A stretch of DNA of 6,838 nucleotides from an uncultured Prevotella sp. (GTDB taxonomy: Bacteria; Bacteroidota; Bacteroidia; Bacteroidales; Bacteroidaceae), in the NCBI GenBank assembly GCA_934256705.1, contig CAKQPF010000100.1, forward strand, positions 1 to 6,838, given 5' to 3'. The position numbers and the translations under genes were made by a program. The notes under the pieces were generated by a model. The model saw only the letters and a list, made by a program, of their open reading frames with translations. It made no database searches and was not told the origin of the DNA. Below, one piece after another: positions 6,419 through 6,838 of this stretch (within the stretch, counting starts at the first letter, position 1; each line of letters starts with the position of its first letter).

Positions 6419-6450
6419 CAAAGGTACAAATTGTGTGCGTACACAGCAAA
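6419..6450 (-). promoter_or_regulatory. Canonical Bacteroidetes promoter of the small transcript
   Basis: TTTG (6450-6447) at -33, a 20-nt spacer and TACCTTTG (6426-6419) at -7 match the consensus for the main Bacteroidetes sigma factor in both motifs and in spacing. This is the best promoter in the window. Transcription should start near 6412. Confidence 0.85.
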
Positions 6451-6478
6451 TAATTAATTCGTTTTTTTCTTATATTTG

Positions 6479-6506
6479 GCTTTATTTTGATATGCGTCAA
6501 TAAAGC
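6479..6506. other. 8-bp dyad upstream of the small-transcript promoter
   Basis: GCTTTATT (6479-6486) is the exact reverse complement of AATAAAGC (6499-6506), separated by 12 bases. It lies about 67-94 bases upstream of the predicted start. No T-run follows on either strand, so it is not a terminator. It could be a regulator site; it is AT-rich, so chance is possible. Confidence 0.3.
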
Positions 6507-6561
6507 GAAATGAAGAGGGGGTATGATGGATGGAAAAAGAGGTGGCGGGCAGGATACTCAT

Positions 6562-6594
6562 ATCCGCCGGTGACGGGGCGGACACAGGGGCGGA
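6562..6594 (+). repeat. P repeat, copy 5 (hairpin with changed arms)
   Basis: TCCGCC (6563-6568) pairs with GGCGGA (6577-6582) around an 8-nt loop, followed by the tail CACAGGGGCGGA. Compared with copies 2 and 3 both arms have changed together, so pairing is kept. Confidence 0.85.
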
Positions 6595-6603
6595 TTCTTG
6601 CTT

Positions 6604-6656
6604 AGTGAAGAGTGAAAAGTGAAAAATCGCGCTGACGCAGTTGGGATGCCTTGCTT
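6604..6656 (+). repeat. Heptad run plus Q tail of the composite repeat, right copy
   Basis: AGTGAAG, AGTGAAA, AGTGAAA (6604-6624) are followed by AATCGCGCTGACGCAG, identical to 62-77 (a 17-nt identity if the preceding A is included). The tail then continues as TTGGGATGCCTTGCTT, shared with the middle locus. It starts 9 bases after P copy 5. Confidence 0.75.
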
Positions 6657-6689
6657 GGGGGGATTATCGCAAGAGAACGAAGGTATTCT

Positions 6690-6719
6690 CCTATTCCCTG
6701 TTACCTATTCCCTATTACC
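6690..6719 (+). repeat. Two tandem 15-nt repeats
   Basis: CCTATTCCCTGTTAC (6690-6704) is followed directly by CCTATTCCCTATTAC (6705-6719), with one mismatch. It lies between the Q tail and P copy 6. No coding role is visible. Confidence 0.8.
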
Positions 6720-6723
6720 TTAT

Positions 6724-6756
6724 ATCTGCCGGTAATGCGGCGGACACAGGGGCGGA
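6724..6756 (+). repeat. P repeat, copy 6 (hairpin), next to the intron end
   Basis: TCTGCC (6725-6730) pairs with GGCGGA (6739-6744), using one T-G wobble on the plus strand, then the tail CACAGGGGCGGA follows. The group II intron 3' end lies 9 bases beyond it. Confidence 0.85.
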
Positions 6757-6765
6757 CGCTGGGCA

Positions 6766-6838
6766 ATCGAGTAGGAGGAAAACGAAGTAGTTTTTCTCCT
6801 ACTTTCGTTTTCCGACCTCTCACACCACCGTACGTGCG
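6766..6838 (-). mobile_element. Group II intron, 3' end (continues beyond the window)
   Basis: Read on the minus strand from 6838, GCACGTACGGT matches the 3' strand of domain V, the catalytic hairpin. Domain VI follows: GAG and AGG, an unpaired TC, then GGAAAACG...AAGTAG pairing with CTACTTCGTTTTCC, then CCT and CTC. A single unpaired A (6772) lies between CCT and CTC as the branch point, 7 nt from the end. The intron most likely ends in CTCGAT at 6766. The rest, including any reverse transcriptase ORF, lies to the right of the window. Group II introns self-splice and retrohome by reverse transcription. The class cannot be assigned from this fragment. Confidence 0.88.

Noticed and set aside
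6315..6500. 61-codon frame on the minus strand across the small-transcript promoter
   Set aside because: Its start lies upstream of the canonical promoter and it reads through both promoter motifs, so the predicted transcript would not contain its start codon.

Overview
The window looks like a chromosomal piece of a Bacteroidales genome, most likely Prevotellaceae. The support is a fused SecD-SecF protein of about 1000 residues, a rhomboid with a cytosolic C-terminal tail of the Bacteroidetes kind, A-rich translation starts without Shine-Dalgarno sequences, and promoters of the Bacteroidetes type (TAnnTTTG at -7, TTTG at -33). The genus is an inference. All recognisable genes are on the minus strand, so transcription runs from high to low coordinates.

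Layout from right to left. The right edge (6766-6838) is the 3' end of a group II intron: the 3' half of domain V and a complete domain VI with its branch-point A. It abuts a field of short non-coding repeats (about 6560-6756). Next is a self-contained small transcription unit: a canonical promoter (6419-6450), a transcript of about 300 nt with a 5' hairpin and a 30-codon hydrophobic ORF, and an intrinsic terminator (6106-6138). A second promoter (6024-6031) then starts a two-gene operon. Its genes are a rhomboid intramembrane protease (4897-5862) and a membrane-anchored endonuclease/exonuclease/phosphatase (EEP) family protein (3811-4896). The two are joined as TAA-ATG with no gap, and a terminator follows directly after the second stop codon. 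secDF (278-3259) follows as a single gene with its own distant promoter (near 3629), a leader of about 360 nt and a strong terminator (209-243).

The least explained material is a composite repeat found at three places (1-77, 3311-3406 and 6562-6756). It consists of a GC-rich hairpin (P), a short run of purine-rich 7-nt units, and a GC-rich tail (Q). The hairpin arms show compensatory changes between copies, so structure rather than sequence appears to be conserved. All copies share one orientation, opposite to the genes. One group lies inside the predicted secDF leader, and the intron ends 9 bases from another copy.

Functionally, SecDF and the rhomboid both act in the inner membrane, in protein export and membrane proteolysis. 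The EEP protein is probably tethered to the same membrane. No defence system, CRISPR array, tRNA or rRNA is visible.
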